Made by a program: the position numbers and the translations under genes. The notes under the pieces were generated by a model, which worked only from the letters and a program-made list of their open reading frames with translations, did not search any database and had not been told where the DNA came from. From the NCBI GenBank assembly GCA_034401795.1, contig CM067372.1:36900897-36964896 (forward strand): 64,000 nt of DNA, read 5' to 3'. Below, in pieces: positions 54,430 to 64,000 of the stretch (positions are counted from its first letter, which is position 1; every line of letters starts with the position of its first letter). The DNA is from Chaetoderma sp. LZ-2023a (taxonomy: Eukaryota > Mollusca > Caudofoveata > Chaetodermatida > Chaetodermatidae).

Positions 54430-54890
54430 TACGAAGGCTTCGGCTAACGCTCGTTATCCATCTCGCTACAGGCTCGGGATCCTAGTTAATAATATCGTAA
54501 AGACCCGCAATAACGATCGCTTCAGGAATATGGGCCCTGGGCTTGTTAACGAAGTAATATGCTTGTGCGCGTGGACAAAACTCAAGCCATGCCACGTGAG
54601 AAAGGGATACACTGTTTTGGTTAATGACATGTCATTGAGTGAGTGCTGTAATGATCGCGCATGACATATAGATATAAACAATTTTATTACATAAGCTAGC
54701 TGCCTAGATTGCATTCTGTTAAATAACGTCCATTAACCTATTCTATATCATTTTGTCTCGGTAGTGTAATACAGGCGTGCGCTTAATAACACCTATATGT
54801 ACAGCACGGGTATATGCAAATCACTATTTAATTGCATTACTCAGATTGGCTAACGGGTTTTTTTTTGGATTACCTAGGTACCTATATTAT
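54430..54890. other. No gene recognised
   Basis: Unique sequence beside the satellite, short ORFs only. Confidence 0.4.
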
Positions 54891-54895
54891 GTTGA

Positions 54896-54967
<72 letters not shown>

Positions 54968-54989
54968 GACGACGACGACGATGAGGATG

Positions 54990-55053
<64 letters not shown>

Positions 55054-55060
55054 GTGTAAT

Positions 55061-55126
<66 letters not shown>

Positions 55127-55127
55127 T
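54896..55127. repeat. (AAT)n microsatellite with a (GAC)n block
   Basis: Three AAT blocks, split by GACGACGACGACGACGATGA at about 54,967 and TACGTGTAATATT at about 55,052. Poly-Ile and poly-Tyr ORFs over it are artefacts. Confidence 0.95.
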
Positions 55128-55484
55128 ATCAACATTCCATGTAATCGCCATTGACAGTGTAAATGTATGTACTAATGGACCCCATATGCCACATTGTGGC
55201 CTGGGTGTAAATAAATTGAATTGAATTGAAATTGAATGGCTAGTGACGCGCGTCAGTGACGTCACAAGCAATAATGCACTATATTACAGCGCCCGTTGTC
55301 ACCTAGTGGCGATGGCGTAGCACAGGCGAGTGTAATGCTCCTTTATTAGTTACCACTGTTAAAATGTTGTTGAATGAAACGGAACCCATATTAAAAGAAG
55401 CTCAGAAATTTGCTTAAAATTAATTAAAAATAACTTAAGACCCGAGATAATATTACGACAAATGTACAATCTTATTGTGATAAT

Positions 55485-56157
55485 AATGGAGGAATCCAGT
55501 TTTATCTATGCCCCGCCCATCTTTGAGTAGGCTCAACCCACACTTCGCCCGTGTTGGGATCGATCGATCTCTGAACTCCATGTCCATGAATTTCCAGGAA
55601 ACTGTACAGGTAAGCTGTTGAATATTTTGAAACTAATATGACAGCACAGTGAAATTATTTTCAAAATATTCAACAGCATGTTTATTAAATAGTAAAGACA
55701 TACAATTCGTACAACAACGCTTAATCCGTCATCAATTAAAGGTGCATATTCACACCAAAATGCTTGAAAATAAGATTGTTAAAATGATATACTTTTATAA
55801 AACGAAATAAATCTTAACAATTGACTATTTCGTTACGTATAAATTAATATAAATTTTTTGGTTGTGATGTTGAATTAGGGACTCTAATTCAATTTCACAA
55901 CTTCAAACATTATATTAATTTATACGCAATGAAATCCTCAATTTCTAAGATTTATTTCGTTTCATTACATCTATGCACACAATTTAAGCATCTAAAATTA
56001 TAAATTTTTTATTTTGTTTTCGAGCATTTCGTGTGAATATAGCGTTCGTGACGAACATAGCTACGCCATTCATGACGTAATTGATTATGAGGTCATCTAC
56101 ACATCGCATAGTTGATTATGAAGTTATATGATTGATGTGTAAATTAGAATCCTCCAT
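55485..56157. mobile_element. Palindromic MITE with a nested palindromic insert
   Basis: Left part has GAGGAATCCAGTTTTATC, ATGCCCCGCCCATC, GATCGATCGATC, CTGTTGAATATTTTGAAAC and AAATTATTTTCAAAATATTC; right part resumes at 56,041 with GCGTTCGTGACGAAC, TTGATTATGAGGTCATC. About 300 bp (55,740-56,040) is inserted in between. The copy at 62,830-63,033 shows the uninterrupted order. Confidence 0.75.
55740..56040. mobile_element. Nested ~300-bp hairpin element
   Basis: Ends GCATATTCACACCAAAATGC and (inverted) GAGCATTTCGTGTGAATAT. The two halves form one long imperfect hairpin centred near 55,879: GTTGTGATGTTGAATTAG / CTAATTCAATTTCACAAC and CGTATAAATTAATATAA / TTATATTAATTTATACG. No ORF. A second MITE family. 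Confidence 0.75.
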
Positions 56158-56569
56158 ATGTTGTGTTTGACACTATGTTTTGTTGCCTATTGGTCAAAAC
56201 TCGCAGTAGTGAAACGTCACTGTGATAAACAAAGACATGCAAATGGGAAGAAAATGACATGAACTAATGTGAACATAGAAAATATTGGTAAAACTTGATT
56301 CAAATTCACAACAACATTGGCTACAGAAGAACAATATGACCAGATGCATAAATTATTTCAAATTTAGTTTTCTAAGACGTTAATAAAAGGTCACTAACAG
56401 TATACCTCCATCATGATATTTGGTGGGTCTGATCCCAAGGCTACATGACATCATTAACTTTAATTGCACAGTCACGTGGCTATTCGGTCTCAGACAGATT
56501 CAGACGCGTGTTGAATAAACACAGGAACAATGTTTTATTATGCAGCATGTTCTATATACAGTAGATTAT

Positions 56570-57030
56570 AATAGAGGGATCTATTTCTATCTATGCCCCG
56601 CCCATTTCTATCTATGCCCCGCCCATTTCTAGCTAAGCTCCGCCAATTTTTTACGTGTGTTGAATTGAGCTATATACTTTGAATCCTGAGTTCCCAGAAT
56701 CTCAATTTCGAGGTAATTACACTGGTAAGCTGTTGAATATTTTGAAACTAATTTGATTGGGCGGTGATGCTGTCAATGACTTCCTATGGCAGCAACAGCG
56801 CCCGTGCTTCTGCCTATGGTAGAAACAGCGCCAAGTCATATAATCAAATTATACAACAGAATGTTTATCAAATTCTAAATTCACCAAAGACATACAATTC
56901 CTATACGTGATGGACTTTTCGACGTTCATGATGGAGCTACATACGCCATTATGATCGTGACGCCAACCTACATGTGGCGTATTTGAGTATGACGTCATAT
57001 ACGTGAGTGACATATCGGATCGTTCCATTC
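56570..57030. mobile_element. Palindromic MITE copy in the 3' flank of the transporter gene
   Basis: Begins GGGATCTATTTCTATC with three ATGCCCCGCCCATTTCTA-type units, then CCCAGAATCTC, CTGTTGAATATTTTGAAAC, GGCAGCAACAGCGCC and the tail (ACATACAATTCC, GTATGACGTCATATACG, GAGTGACATATCGGATC). One palindrome arm is damaged. It lies 42-500 bp past the stop codon of the gene on the minus strand. Confidence 0.75.
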
Positions 57031-57071
57031 AGACAAGAGCGTGTTACAGCCGACACCATTATGCACATATC

Positions 57072-57305
57072 TCACAATCTCGTGACATGTCTGCTATTAT
57101 TACCGCATGTGTTATTTGACACGTAATGTTTCCTATTTATTATTTCATTGTTTCCCAGATCACTATCCTCATATATCATTGCTCGGTTTGTATGTCCCGC
57201 GTCACGCTTTAAAGCATTTCCATAACCATTCTCAGATTTTGGCATTTTCTCCGCGTACTTTTCCATATTAACGTTGTCTTGGTTCTTCGGTTCCCATTTG
57301 TGTTT
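57072..57305 (-). CDS. SLC5A8-like: SLC5A8-like transporter, last coding exon (C-terminal tail)
   Basis: Acceptor CTTATTC-type tract ending TTTTTACAG, then AAACACAAATGG in phase 0, matching the donor phase of the preceding exon. Encodes about 77 residues of polar cytoplasmic tail (KHKWEPKNQDNVNMEKYAEK, then SNNTCGNNSRHVTRL) and stop at 57,072-57,074. The final T-R-L is a class I PDZ ligand, known in the family for vertebrate SMCT1. A candidate AATAAA on this strand is at 56,534-56,539, beyond a MITE. Confidence 0.8.
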   Translation of the reverse strand, partial: KHKWEPKNQDNVNMEKYAEKMPKSENGYGNALKRDAGHTNRAMIYEDSDLGNNEIINRKHYVSNNTCGNNSRHVTRL

Positions 57306-57820
57306 CTGTAAAAAGAATAACAGAGTATGACGTCACAATACGGAACCATGTCCATAAAAGGCTTCAAGTGGGTCAGTACTCTCATTTTAATATCAATTCT
57401 TATATAAATATAGGACAACTCAATAGCCAAGAAGATGCAAATTATGAATTTCACAAATGTAAAAATCTAAATATATATGTAAACAGAAATCTGACGTTCG
57501 CATCTCCGTTTCGCAGAGAAACCAGAGTATTCGCTACTTAGCGCGGGCTTGCGATTCATCGCTGGTTTTGTATAAACAAAAATATTATTATGCAACTTAT
57601 TTGTTTGATATCACGGTGAATGGAGGTGGCGGTGGTGGTGGTGGTGGTGGTGGTGCTACTGCTGCTACTGATGATTATGATGATGATGATGATGGCGATG
57701 GTGAGGATGACGATGATGATGGTGATGATGGCGGTGATGATGATGGTGATGATTGTGATGTGATGTTGATGATGCAGATTGTGGTGGTGGTGGTGGTGGT
57801 GGTGGTGGTGGTGGCGGCGT

Positions 57821-57865
<45 letters not shown>

Positions 57866-58257
57866 TGATGATAATGATGATGATGATACTGTCGCGAACG
57901 GGGCATGTTATGATTGTATGACTGGAAATTCCTCCCATCGGGGGCTTCCATCAGGGTTAGTGGGAGATGCCTAACTTGTCGTCGTCCTCCCCGCTATCGT
58001 TGTTGTTGGTGGTGATAATGATTGGGAGGCGGGGTGGGGGAGGGGTTAGTTGTGCTGCTGGAGCCGCTGATGATGATAACGAGGAGCATGAGGAGGTGGT
58101 GGGGAGGTGGAGATGGAGGAGGCGGAGAAGAGGAGGTGGAGAAGAGGAGGTGGAGGAGGGGTGTAGCAGGAGGTGGAGGAGGAGGCGTAGACGTGGATGC
58201 GGCGGAGGACATCGAGGGCGGCAATGACGAAGACGGCAGAGGTAGTGGTGATGACAG

Positions 58258-58289
<32 letters not shown>

Positions 58290-58460
58290 ATGCTGATGAT
58301 GATGATGATGACCATATTAAAAGGGGCGATGCTGGTGACAGTGACAACAACGGCGACGAAGACAACGACAACGATGGTGATGATGACGATGATGAGGAGG
58401 AGCATGAGGATGATGGTGTCGACGCCACAGCCGCCGCTGCCGACGACGATGGCGATAACG

Positions 58461-58515
<55 letters not shown>

Positions 58516-58567
58516 TGGTGGTGACGATGATGATGATGAGATGATAGTTTGTCTGTAACTTCCTTAC
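57306..58567 (-). other. Intron of the transporter gene filled with trinucleotide repeats
   Basis: 57,620-57,880 and 58,030-58,540 are dense GTG, GAT, GAC, GAG and GCT arrays. All ORFs of 80-200 codons there are single- or double-residue runs and rest on these arrays. Splice sites at both ends of the intron agree in phase (0/0). Confidence 0.75.
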
Positions 58568-58689
58568 CTCGTCGTGTCTTACTCCAAACCAGAGATATCT
58601 GCGCAGTTTCTTTGGTAAGCATGGGCCAAAAATCACGTCAAATAATGGGCATATTAATCTTGGGTCCACAGTACTTGGTCTTGTATAAC
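58568..58689 (-). CDS. SLC5A8-like: SLC5A8-like transporter, penultimate coding exon
   Basis: Acceptor CCTTCACAG, donor GTAAGG (58,562-58,567). Encodes GYTRPSTVDPRLICPLFDVI then PKKLRRYLWFGVRHDE, the membrane-proximal C-terminal segment after the last helix; V/L-D-P-R and F-G-V are family landmarks. 122 bp, entering in phase 1 and leaving in phase 0, which fits both neighbours. Confidence 0.85.
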
Positions 58690-58789
58690 CTGTGAAGGTA
58701 GGTTTATATGTCTCATTGTGGGCATATCAACTTGGTCCTGTACACTGTGTGGACCGAACGATTACTGCTGCAATTCATGAATCCATTTC

Positions 58790-59117
58790 ATCACTCAATC
58801 ATATGACGTCTTTATCAACTACGTGACGCGTATGATTCGATTATGCCCATCTTTAAACGCTACGAATTGTATGTTTTTGCTATTTAGGAAACATGCGGTT
58901 GAATATTTTGAAACTAGTTTGACTGGGCGCTGTTGTTGCGATATGCAGCAACAGCACACAGTCACATTAGTTTTAAAATATTCAACAGCTTCCCTGCATA
59001 GTTTTCTGGAAATTGAGAGTCAGGAAGTTCAGAGATCGATCGATCTCAACACGAGCGAGGTGTGGGTGGAGCTTAGATATAGATGGACGGGGCATAGCTA
59101 AAACTGGAAAGGTCCAT
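58790..59117. mobile_element. Palindromic MITE copy in a transporter intron
   Basis: Contains ACGAATTGTATGTTTTTGC, GGTTGAATATTTTGAAAC, GCTGTTGTTGC / GCAGCAACAGC, TTAGTTTTAAAATATTC, GATCGATCGATC, GTGTGGGTGGAGC and the terminus AAACTGGAAAGGTCCATTA. Same orientation as the 45.6-kb copy. The left end is not sharp. Confidence 0.75.
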
Positions 59118-59217
59118 TACTAACGATTTTGAGAATGATTGTGCTGAGTGCTATTGCTATCCAGATAATAACGTTCATTAGCATTGTTTTTCAGCAACTC
59201 TGGTGATAAATTAGACA

Positions 59218-59372
59218 CAACAGTTATTGTGTCGTAGTGGTCTTCGTCGTCGTAATCGTCGCTATCGTCGCTGCTGCCGTCGTCGTCGTAACGGTCGCTG
59301 TCATCGTCGTAATCGTCGCTGCTGCCGTCGTCGTAGTAATCGTCGCTGTCATCGTAATCGTCGTTTGTCGTT
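59218..59372. repeat. (GTC)n-type repeat abutting a splice donor
   Basis: CGTCGT, CGTAAT and CGCTGC words in an imperfect array that ends about 5 bp from the donor of the next exon, so the intron starts almost directly with repeat sequence. Confidence 0.85.
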
Positions 59373-59377
59373 GTTAC

Positions 59378-59478
59378 CTGTGAGAAAGCTAACAATGAGG
59401 CCCACAATCACACACGTCGTTGTAGCAATGGCACCGTACCACATATAAGACACCTGGTAGAAATCGTACAGCGGATTT
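59378..59478 (-). CDS. SLC5A8-like: SLC5A8-like transporter, internal coding exon (last membrane helix)
   Basis: Acceptor TTAATTTTCTTTTAG, donor GTAAC (59,373-59,377). Encodes LNPLYDFYQVSYMWYGAIA and CVIVGLIVSFLTG, the final transmembrane helix with the S-Y-M-W-Y lead and V-G-L-I-V-S pattern of SLC5 monocarboxylate carriers. 101 bp, entering in phase 2 and leaving in phase 1; phases agree with both neighbours. Confidence 0.88.
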
Positions 59479-59686
59479 CTAAAAGAAAATTAAATGAAGA
59501 GGTTTTTAATGAAAATCATGTATTGCCATGTATCGCTGTGTCAATTATTGGAAAATAAATTGGTGTCCTTCACATTAGGCCTGTTCAGATAGCAGTCACG
59601 TGTAATTCAGGTATGGCAGTCATTTGACAAAATAATGCATGGATATATGTGAGTTGTATATATATTTACAATGTGACATGACCTGT

Positions 59687-59989
<303 letters not shown>

Positions 59990-60192
59990 TGAGATTCTTG
60001 AGATATTAAAAGAGCACCATGTATCGAGAACCGGTAACTATTTAAAAACTAAATATGGCAAATCTCTATATAAATATGAATATGAAATAACTGATAAATC
60101 ATACTTCATATGTTGTACTCGTGTCAAATACCAACTGATGCAAGTAGCCGAAGAAGAAAAAAGTAGCAGAAAAGAGTTACGTCCTTGCATAG

Positions 60193-60306
60193 CCAATATC
60201 CATTTACAGTTCAAGAGAAGATTAGTTTTTAAGATTACCGCTCGAATGACTGGCTCGGTTACTTCTAGAAAAAATACTCTTCTCTTGGACTGCAAATGGA
60301 TATTCC
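60193..60306. repeat. Imperfect palindrome
   Basis: AATATCCATTTACAGTTCAA and the inverse TTGGACTGCAAATGGATAT close a ~115-bp hairpin with a few mismatches. Symmetry makes ORFs appear on both strands here (74 and 109 codons); not called. Confidence 0.75.
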
Positions 60307-60801
60307 TTAAGACGACTTCAGATGTTGTTTTGGCCAATTTGACAGTTAATGAGCTAAGTTGACACAAAGGAAAACCGAACTGACAAAGAGTTGTTTATTT
60401 GTAGTAAGCTTGAAACATTGTTGGAAAGTGTATGAATGCATCTTCTAAAGAAATCTAATAAAGTAAATAAGCTGAAGGTATGACTGACCCTGCTTTTTCC
60501 TGACACAATGGTACCATACCAGCCCATTGGGGGTGGGGTGGGAGCTGACAGAAAGTTGGCGTATTCAATAACATCAGTTCTTAGTCTAATGTTGTTCGTG
60601 ATATGTTGCTGTGGAACACAGTAGCTTTGACCTTCGTGTATATTTTCAGTATGAACATTACTTACATGATTGCATGATGTTTTCGATACGATTTTTTAGA
60701 TCAACACAAAGAAGTGATACATGCCTCCAGTTCTTAATACAACCAAGAGGAGAAATAGACGACAATGAGATAAAGGTAGAAATAGAAGAAAGATATGAAG
60801 G

Positions 60802-60803
<2 letters not shown>

Positions 60804-60849
<46 letters not shown>
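60804..60849. repeat. (AAT)n microsatellite
   Basis: Fifteen trinucleotides, about 10 bp from the donor of the exon at 60,863. Confidence 0.95.
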
Positions 60850-60862
60850 TGTGTAAACTTAC

Positions 60863-61020
60863 AGATCTGGAATAAAAGTTGAATTCAATGAGTCTGTGGT
60901 ATTCATGCCAGGGCAGGACCGAGGTGGATCAGCAGGAATGTTGGCTGGCTTGTGGATGAATTTACCGATCCCAATCCAAAATACTAAAACGAGGCTTGAG
61001 AAGAATCCAGAATATGCCCC
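60863..61020 (-). CDS. SLC5A8-like: SLC5A8-like transporter, internal coding exon
   Basis: Acceptor TTTCACTCAACAG, donor GTAAGT (60,857-60,862). Encodes GAYSGFFSSLVLVFWIGIGK, a transmembrane helix with the W-I/V-G-I-G motif of the family, then an extracellular loop with NTTDSLNSTF (possible N-glycosylation sites) up to IPDL. 158 bp, entering phase 0 and leaving phase 2. Confidence 0.88.
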
Positions 61021-61299
61021 CTGTTGAGTGAAACAAACAGACCGTCAGAAGTGTCTCCGTGTTATCATCTTGCTGCAGCTTGTGTTCATATTGTTTGATA
61101 GCAGAAACTTTCCTTTGAAAATGTATTGTAGCATTAAAGAAGAGAAAGCTGGTATGAGCTAAGATCCAGAATATTCCACAGCTTCTATAGATGTAAAATT
61201 TTAATTTATGAGTAGGTGCCTTGCTAAGCACCATCATGAGGTGAATCGAAAATCTGTTCCACTATGAGATTACTAATTAGGCCCCTGTCTCTAGAATAA

Positions 61300-61560
61300 C
61301 ACCCTCAAGTTTGAGCAAGATCCATTTGTCAATAACGGAGGAGTAGCGATTTTAAAATTAAAGGGCGGGTTACCCTTCTAAAAACTCCAGGCCACTGAAT
61401 CGACAATTGGGATCCGTACTGATTTCTAAAGTGACTTATGGAACAACATTCTCAATTTTCTCAATATCCGTCCATCTATAATGGAGGAATAGTGATTTAA
61501 AAATTTAAGGGTGGACCACCCTTCGGCAGTAAATTGAAAATCATGCATTGGGCTGACATT
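61300..61560. repeat. Dispersed repeat related to 12.2-12.7 kb
   Basis: ATAACGGAGGAGTAGCGAT, TTACCCTTCTAAAAACTCC and a second diverged unit (ATAATGGAGGAATAGTGAT, ACCACCCTTCGG). In an intron of the transporter gene. Confidence 0.5.
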
Positions 61561-62500
61561 GGCATAACAGTGGAACAATTGCAGTTGGATTACAGTGGTT
61601 GGGTCAATGTAGCCCTAACAACTTATGGTCAATGTATATTATAAATGTTGTATACATGGGTTAGGCCAACGTCGATATAACCATGGCGAAATTACTGTTG
61701 GGATACAGTTGGTGGGCTAATAGAGGCCTGACAATTTATAGCAATGTACATAATAAATAACACACCCGTCTTAGGGCACTATTTAGTCTACTGGTTGTTA
61801 TCAAAAATCATTAGGCCAATGTATTTGATAATTAGGTTACAAGATCACAGTTGTTAATGGTAAATATTCACTTCTTAAGGGAGGTAACTCGGTAACGCGA
61901 TATCACATTATTTAATAGCTTAAATTAAGTCCGTGTTAGGAATAACACGATTTGGAATTAATGTTTAGCAATCAGTTCTATATCTGAAAGCAACTCTGTG
62001 GTCTAAATTTTATCCTCCCTATAAAGACGTCTATGCCAAAATATAATTTCAATATGTCTTGTGAAAACAATCTTAGGAAATTGGCAATGTTCCATGAATA
62101 AAAAACCTCAAACCCAGTGATCGCTGGAAACAACATGTTGGGTCAAAGTTAGACCAATGAGAAGAGTAATGTTGGGCCAACGTAGTCAGCCAAGGTTATA
62201 TCAATATTATAGTGTATACTGGGGCAAGGTTAGGCTAACATAGGCTTGTTATCTGGGAAATTACTGTAACATACTGTTTCATATCACCACAAATATAGCA
62301 AGTGATATTGGTCGAACAACGGACGCCGATATCGAATTTAATGTTAGCCCCCTGCTCCATTGACAAACGGGCATGCCAATATCAAATTCGATATAGCGGT
62401 ACCTTCCCTGTTGACCAATGGCCGCACAGATGCCAAATTTAATATTGGTCCCAGCGGAAATTCGATATTGGTGCATTACAAGTGTAGAACAAATTAGATA
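61560..62500. other. Intronic sequence without recognised feature
   Basis: Contains loose recurring words (TTAGGCCAA, GGGCCAACGT, AATTCGATAT) suggesting decayed repeats. Confidence 0.4.
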
Positions 62501-62516
62501 ACGTACTATTGCAAAC

Positions 62517-62517
<1 letters not shown>

Positions 62518-62600
<83 letters not shown>

Positions 62601-62628
62601 CAGTAGCAGCAGCAGCAGTAGCAGCATC
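62518..62628. repeat. (AGT)n / (AGC)n microsatellite
   Basis: About 37 trinucleotides in the intron following the 62,699 exon. Poly-Ser and poly-Leu ORFs are artefacts. Confidence 0.95.
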
Positions 62629-62698
62629 ATATTCCTAATGACAAAGAATAGCTTTATTGATAACGCTGAAATATGTCACATGATTATATCATTCTTAC

Positions 62699-62785
62699 CC
62701 ATTTGTTGGCCCACGGGAATAAGATACCCAATGTAAACAGTCCAAGCTGAGGGCCACCGATGAGACCAAATATGGAATATGCAAC
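62699..62785 (-). CDS. SLC5A8-like: SLC5A8-like transporter, internal coding exon
   Basis: Acceptor TTTGTTTTCATCAG, donor GTAAGAAT (62,691-62,698). Encodes [20 protein letters not shown] and ILFPWANKW, the strongly conserved G-L-x-G-G-P-x-L-G-L-F segment of SLC5 carriers. 87 bp, phase 0 at both sides. It is the most upstream exon found; earlier exons should lie beyond 64,000. Confidence 0.9.
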
Positions 62786-62824
62786 CTGATGAAAACAAAC
62801 AACGCGTACTCTACATTATGTTGT

Positions 62825-63033
62825 GAAGGAAAATCAAATTAGTTTCAAAATATTCAGCATGATGTTTATTAAATAGTAAATCTATACAATTCGTACAACA
62901 ACGCTTAGTCCGTCTTGAATTAAGCGTTCGCGACGTACTTCTCTACGTCATACATAACGTCATTGATTATGATGACGTCACATAGTTGATTATAACGTCA
63001 TATGATTGATGGGTAACCTGGAAAGGTCCATTG
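62825..63033. mobile_element. Palindromic MITE, one-armed copy
   Basis: Starts inside the palindrome (AAATTAGTTTCAAAATATTC), then ACAATTCGTACAACAACGC, GAATTAAGCGTTCGCGACG, GATGACGTCACATAG and the terminus CCTGGAAAGGTCCATT. The left half is missing. Confidence 0.7.
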
Positions 63034-63289
63034 TGTGTGTAATCTTCATTTGATAAGTTACACTACTATTCGTATTCTCAGGGTTTCGAGCTATATACCG
63101 TATTATGAAATATATAGTTCAAAGATTGGCGGGAGGTGTGATCTATGAAATGAAGGATACACACACACAATTCCATATATATGGGGACAGATAAGTAGCT
63201 CGTAAACAAGATGATCACATGGTATCTATATTAGTAGAATACTTTGACCACATGTGCTTAATAACATCATTACTTATTTAATACAATGG

Positions 63290-63460
63290 ATGAATCCGAT
63301 GAATCTGATCTATCCCTCAAATATATGATGTCATACTCAATTACATCATCAGCTCTGTCGTGAACATTGAAAAGTCAGTCATGTGTACGCCTTTACTCTG
63401 TAATAAACATGCTGTTGAAGAGGCTGGAGCAGCACCCAGTCAAATTGGTTCGAATGTGTA
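63290..63460. mobile_element. Diverged MITE fragment
   Basis: Contains ATGATGTCATACTCAATTAC, TAATAAACATGCTGTTGAAG and CACCCAGTCAAATTGGTTC. The inner part of the palindrome is deleted. Confidence 0.5.
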
Positions 63461-63659
63461 CATTGTAACGCTCATCAGCGTCATACAACCACAACCAAAA
63501 TTACAATGACGTAAAGCTCTCGTGTTCAAACGCCTCTTTGCACGTGCAGGCGGATTGGTTTTGCTTGAGAAATCCTGGCTTGAGCAGACAATAGACTAAA
63601 CGAATATGGCGTCAAATAATTACAACGATTATGCAGCTTTGTCCCCGCCTTTGAATCAA

Positions 63660-63870
63660 TGGCGGTTAACACATTGAGCCATGAATTCCCAGAATGTCAA
63701 TTTCAAGCTAGCTGCCGTATGGGCCTATATAGGTAAACTGGTGAATATTTTGTAACTACTTGCCTAATGGCAACAACAGCTCACATTTAAATTAATTTCA
63801 AAATATTCAAAACAATGTTTATTAAATTGTTAATTAACCTAATACATACAAGTCATACGGTAACTGTCAG
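63660..63870. mobile_element. Diverged palindromic MITE copy
   Basis: ATTCCCAGAATGTCAATTTC, ACTGGTGAATATTTTG, a shortened middle (TGGCAACAACAGC), ATTAATTTCAAAATATTC and GTTTATTAAATTG. A (G)n run follows at 63,911-63,927. Confidence 0.6.
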
Positions 63871-64000
63871 ACCATTGCCCCCTAGTCATTTGAACTCGAA
63901 TACCCAACTAAGGGGGGGGGGGGGGGAACCCGCCAAAATGCAAAGATCTTTACAATGCAGGAAAGTAGCAGCTGGATAATTTGATGTTAATTTGAATGGA

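Noticed and set aside
52645-54485. ORFs of 379, 218 and 228 codons
   Set aside because: Pure 39-bp tandem repeat; open on both strands because the unit is divisible by three. No non-repeat domain.
54777-55271. Poly-Ile and poly-Tyr ORFs
   Set aside because: (AAT)n microsatellite.
57556-58670. ORFs of 80-207 codons rich in D, H, R, S, V or T
   Set aside because: Trinucleotide arrays in an intron. One of them overlaps the real exon 58,568-58,689, which is called separately from splice sites and phase.
60038-60367. ORFs of 109 and 74 codons on opposite strands
   Set aside because: They mirror each other because of an imperfect palindrome; no domain.

Overview
This is a repeat-rich metazoan nuclear window, probably from a marine invertebrate. 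The evidence is spliced exons with GT/AG boundaries, several retrotransposon and DNA-transposon families, and many long microsatellites. A spiralian (for example a mollusc) is my guess, based on abundant Polinton-like elements and a tandem repeat of a kind I associate with molluscs; the sequence does not prove it. I see no prokaryotic operon, rRNA, tRNA or CRISPR array.

Host genes. Two genes of the sodium-coupled monocarboxylate transporter type (SLC5A8-like), both on the minus strand, bracket the window. At 7.16-7.36 kb lies the first coding exon of one gene, whose later exons are not recognised in the window. At 57.07-62.79 kb lie the last five coding exons of a second gene, with consistent splice phases and a C-terminal T-R-L; its 5' exons are off the right edge. 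At 41.77 kb there is a 48-codon ORF with a signal-peptide-like start and a TATA box. A diverged inverted copy of its promoter and start lies at 37.8-38.0 kb.

Mobile elements. From left to right: (i) a decayed Gypsy-type LTR element on the minus strand (1 to about 2.8 kb); (ii) a miniature Polinton-derived element (4.40-4.83 kb); (iii) three LINE copies of one family (9.6-10.7, 34.6-36.4 and 42.4-45.3 kb); (iv) a 6.1-kb internally deleted Polinton-like element with terminal inverted repeats (13,561-19,700); (v) a second LTR element on the minus strand (23.9-26.9 kb), which has lost reverse transcriptase and carries a SINE-like insertion with a 13-bp target duplication; (vi) a second, inverted Polinton-like element (about 29.86-34,578) with convergent integrase and DNA polymerase B; (vii) a 5.3-kb foldback element (47,150-52,475) with 1.1-kb inverted arms, AG...CT ends and a GACCAT target duplication, carrying an exon-like coding segment in its core; (viii) at least ten copies or fragments of a palindromic MITE, several inside the introns and 3' flank of the second transporter gene.

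Tandem repeats. A 27/81-bp minisatellite (5.3-5.8 kb), a ~600-bp repeat (27.2-28.9 kb), a 64-bp repeat (41.4-41.7 kb), a ~20-bp repeat grown from MITE end sequence (20.2-20.5 kb), a 39-bp satellite of about 45 copies (52.65-54.42 kb), and many tri- and dinucleotide arrays. Nearly all long ORFs inside these arrays are open only because the repeat unit is a multiple of three without stops; they are not called as genes.

The most interesting items are the foldback element with its exon-like cargo and its shared sequence blocks with the MITEs and the 81-bp minisatellite, the duplicated TATA/signal-peptide ORF, and the two Polinton-like copies whose deletions can be read by comparing them.
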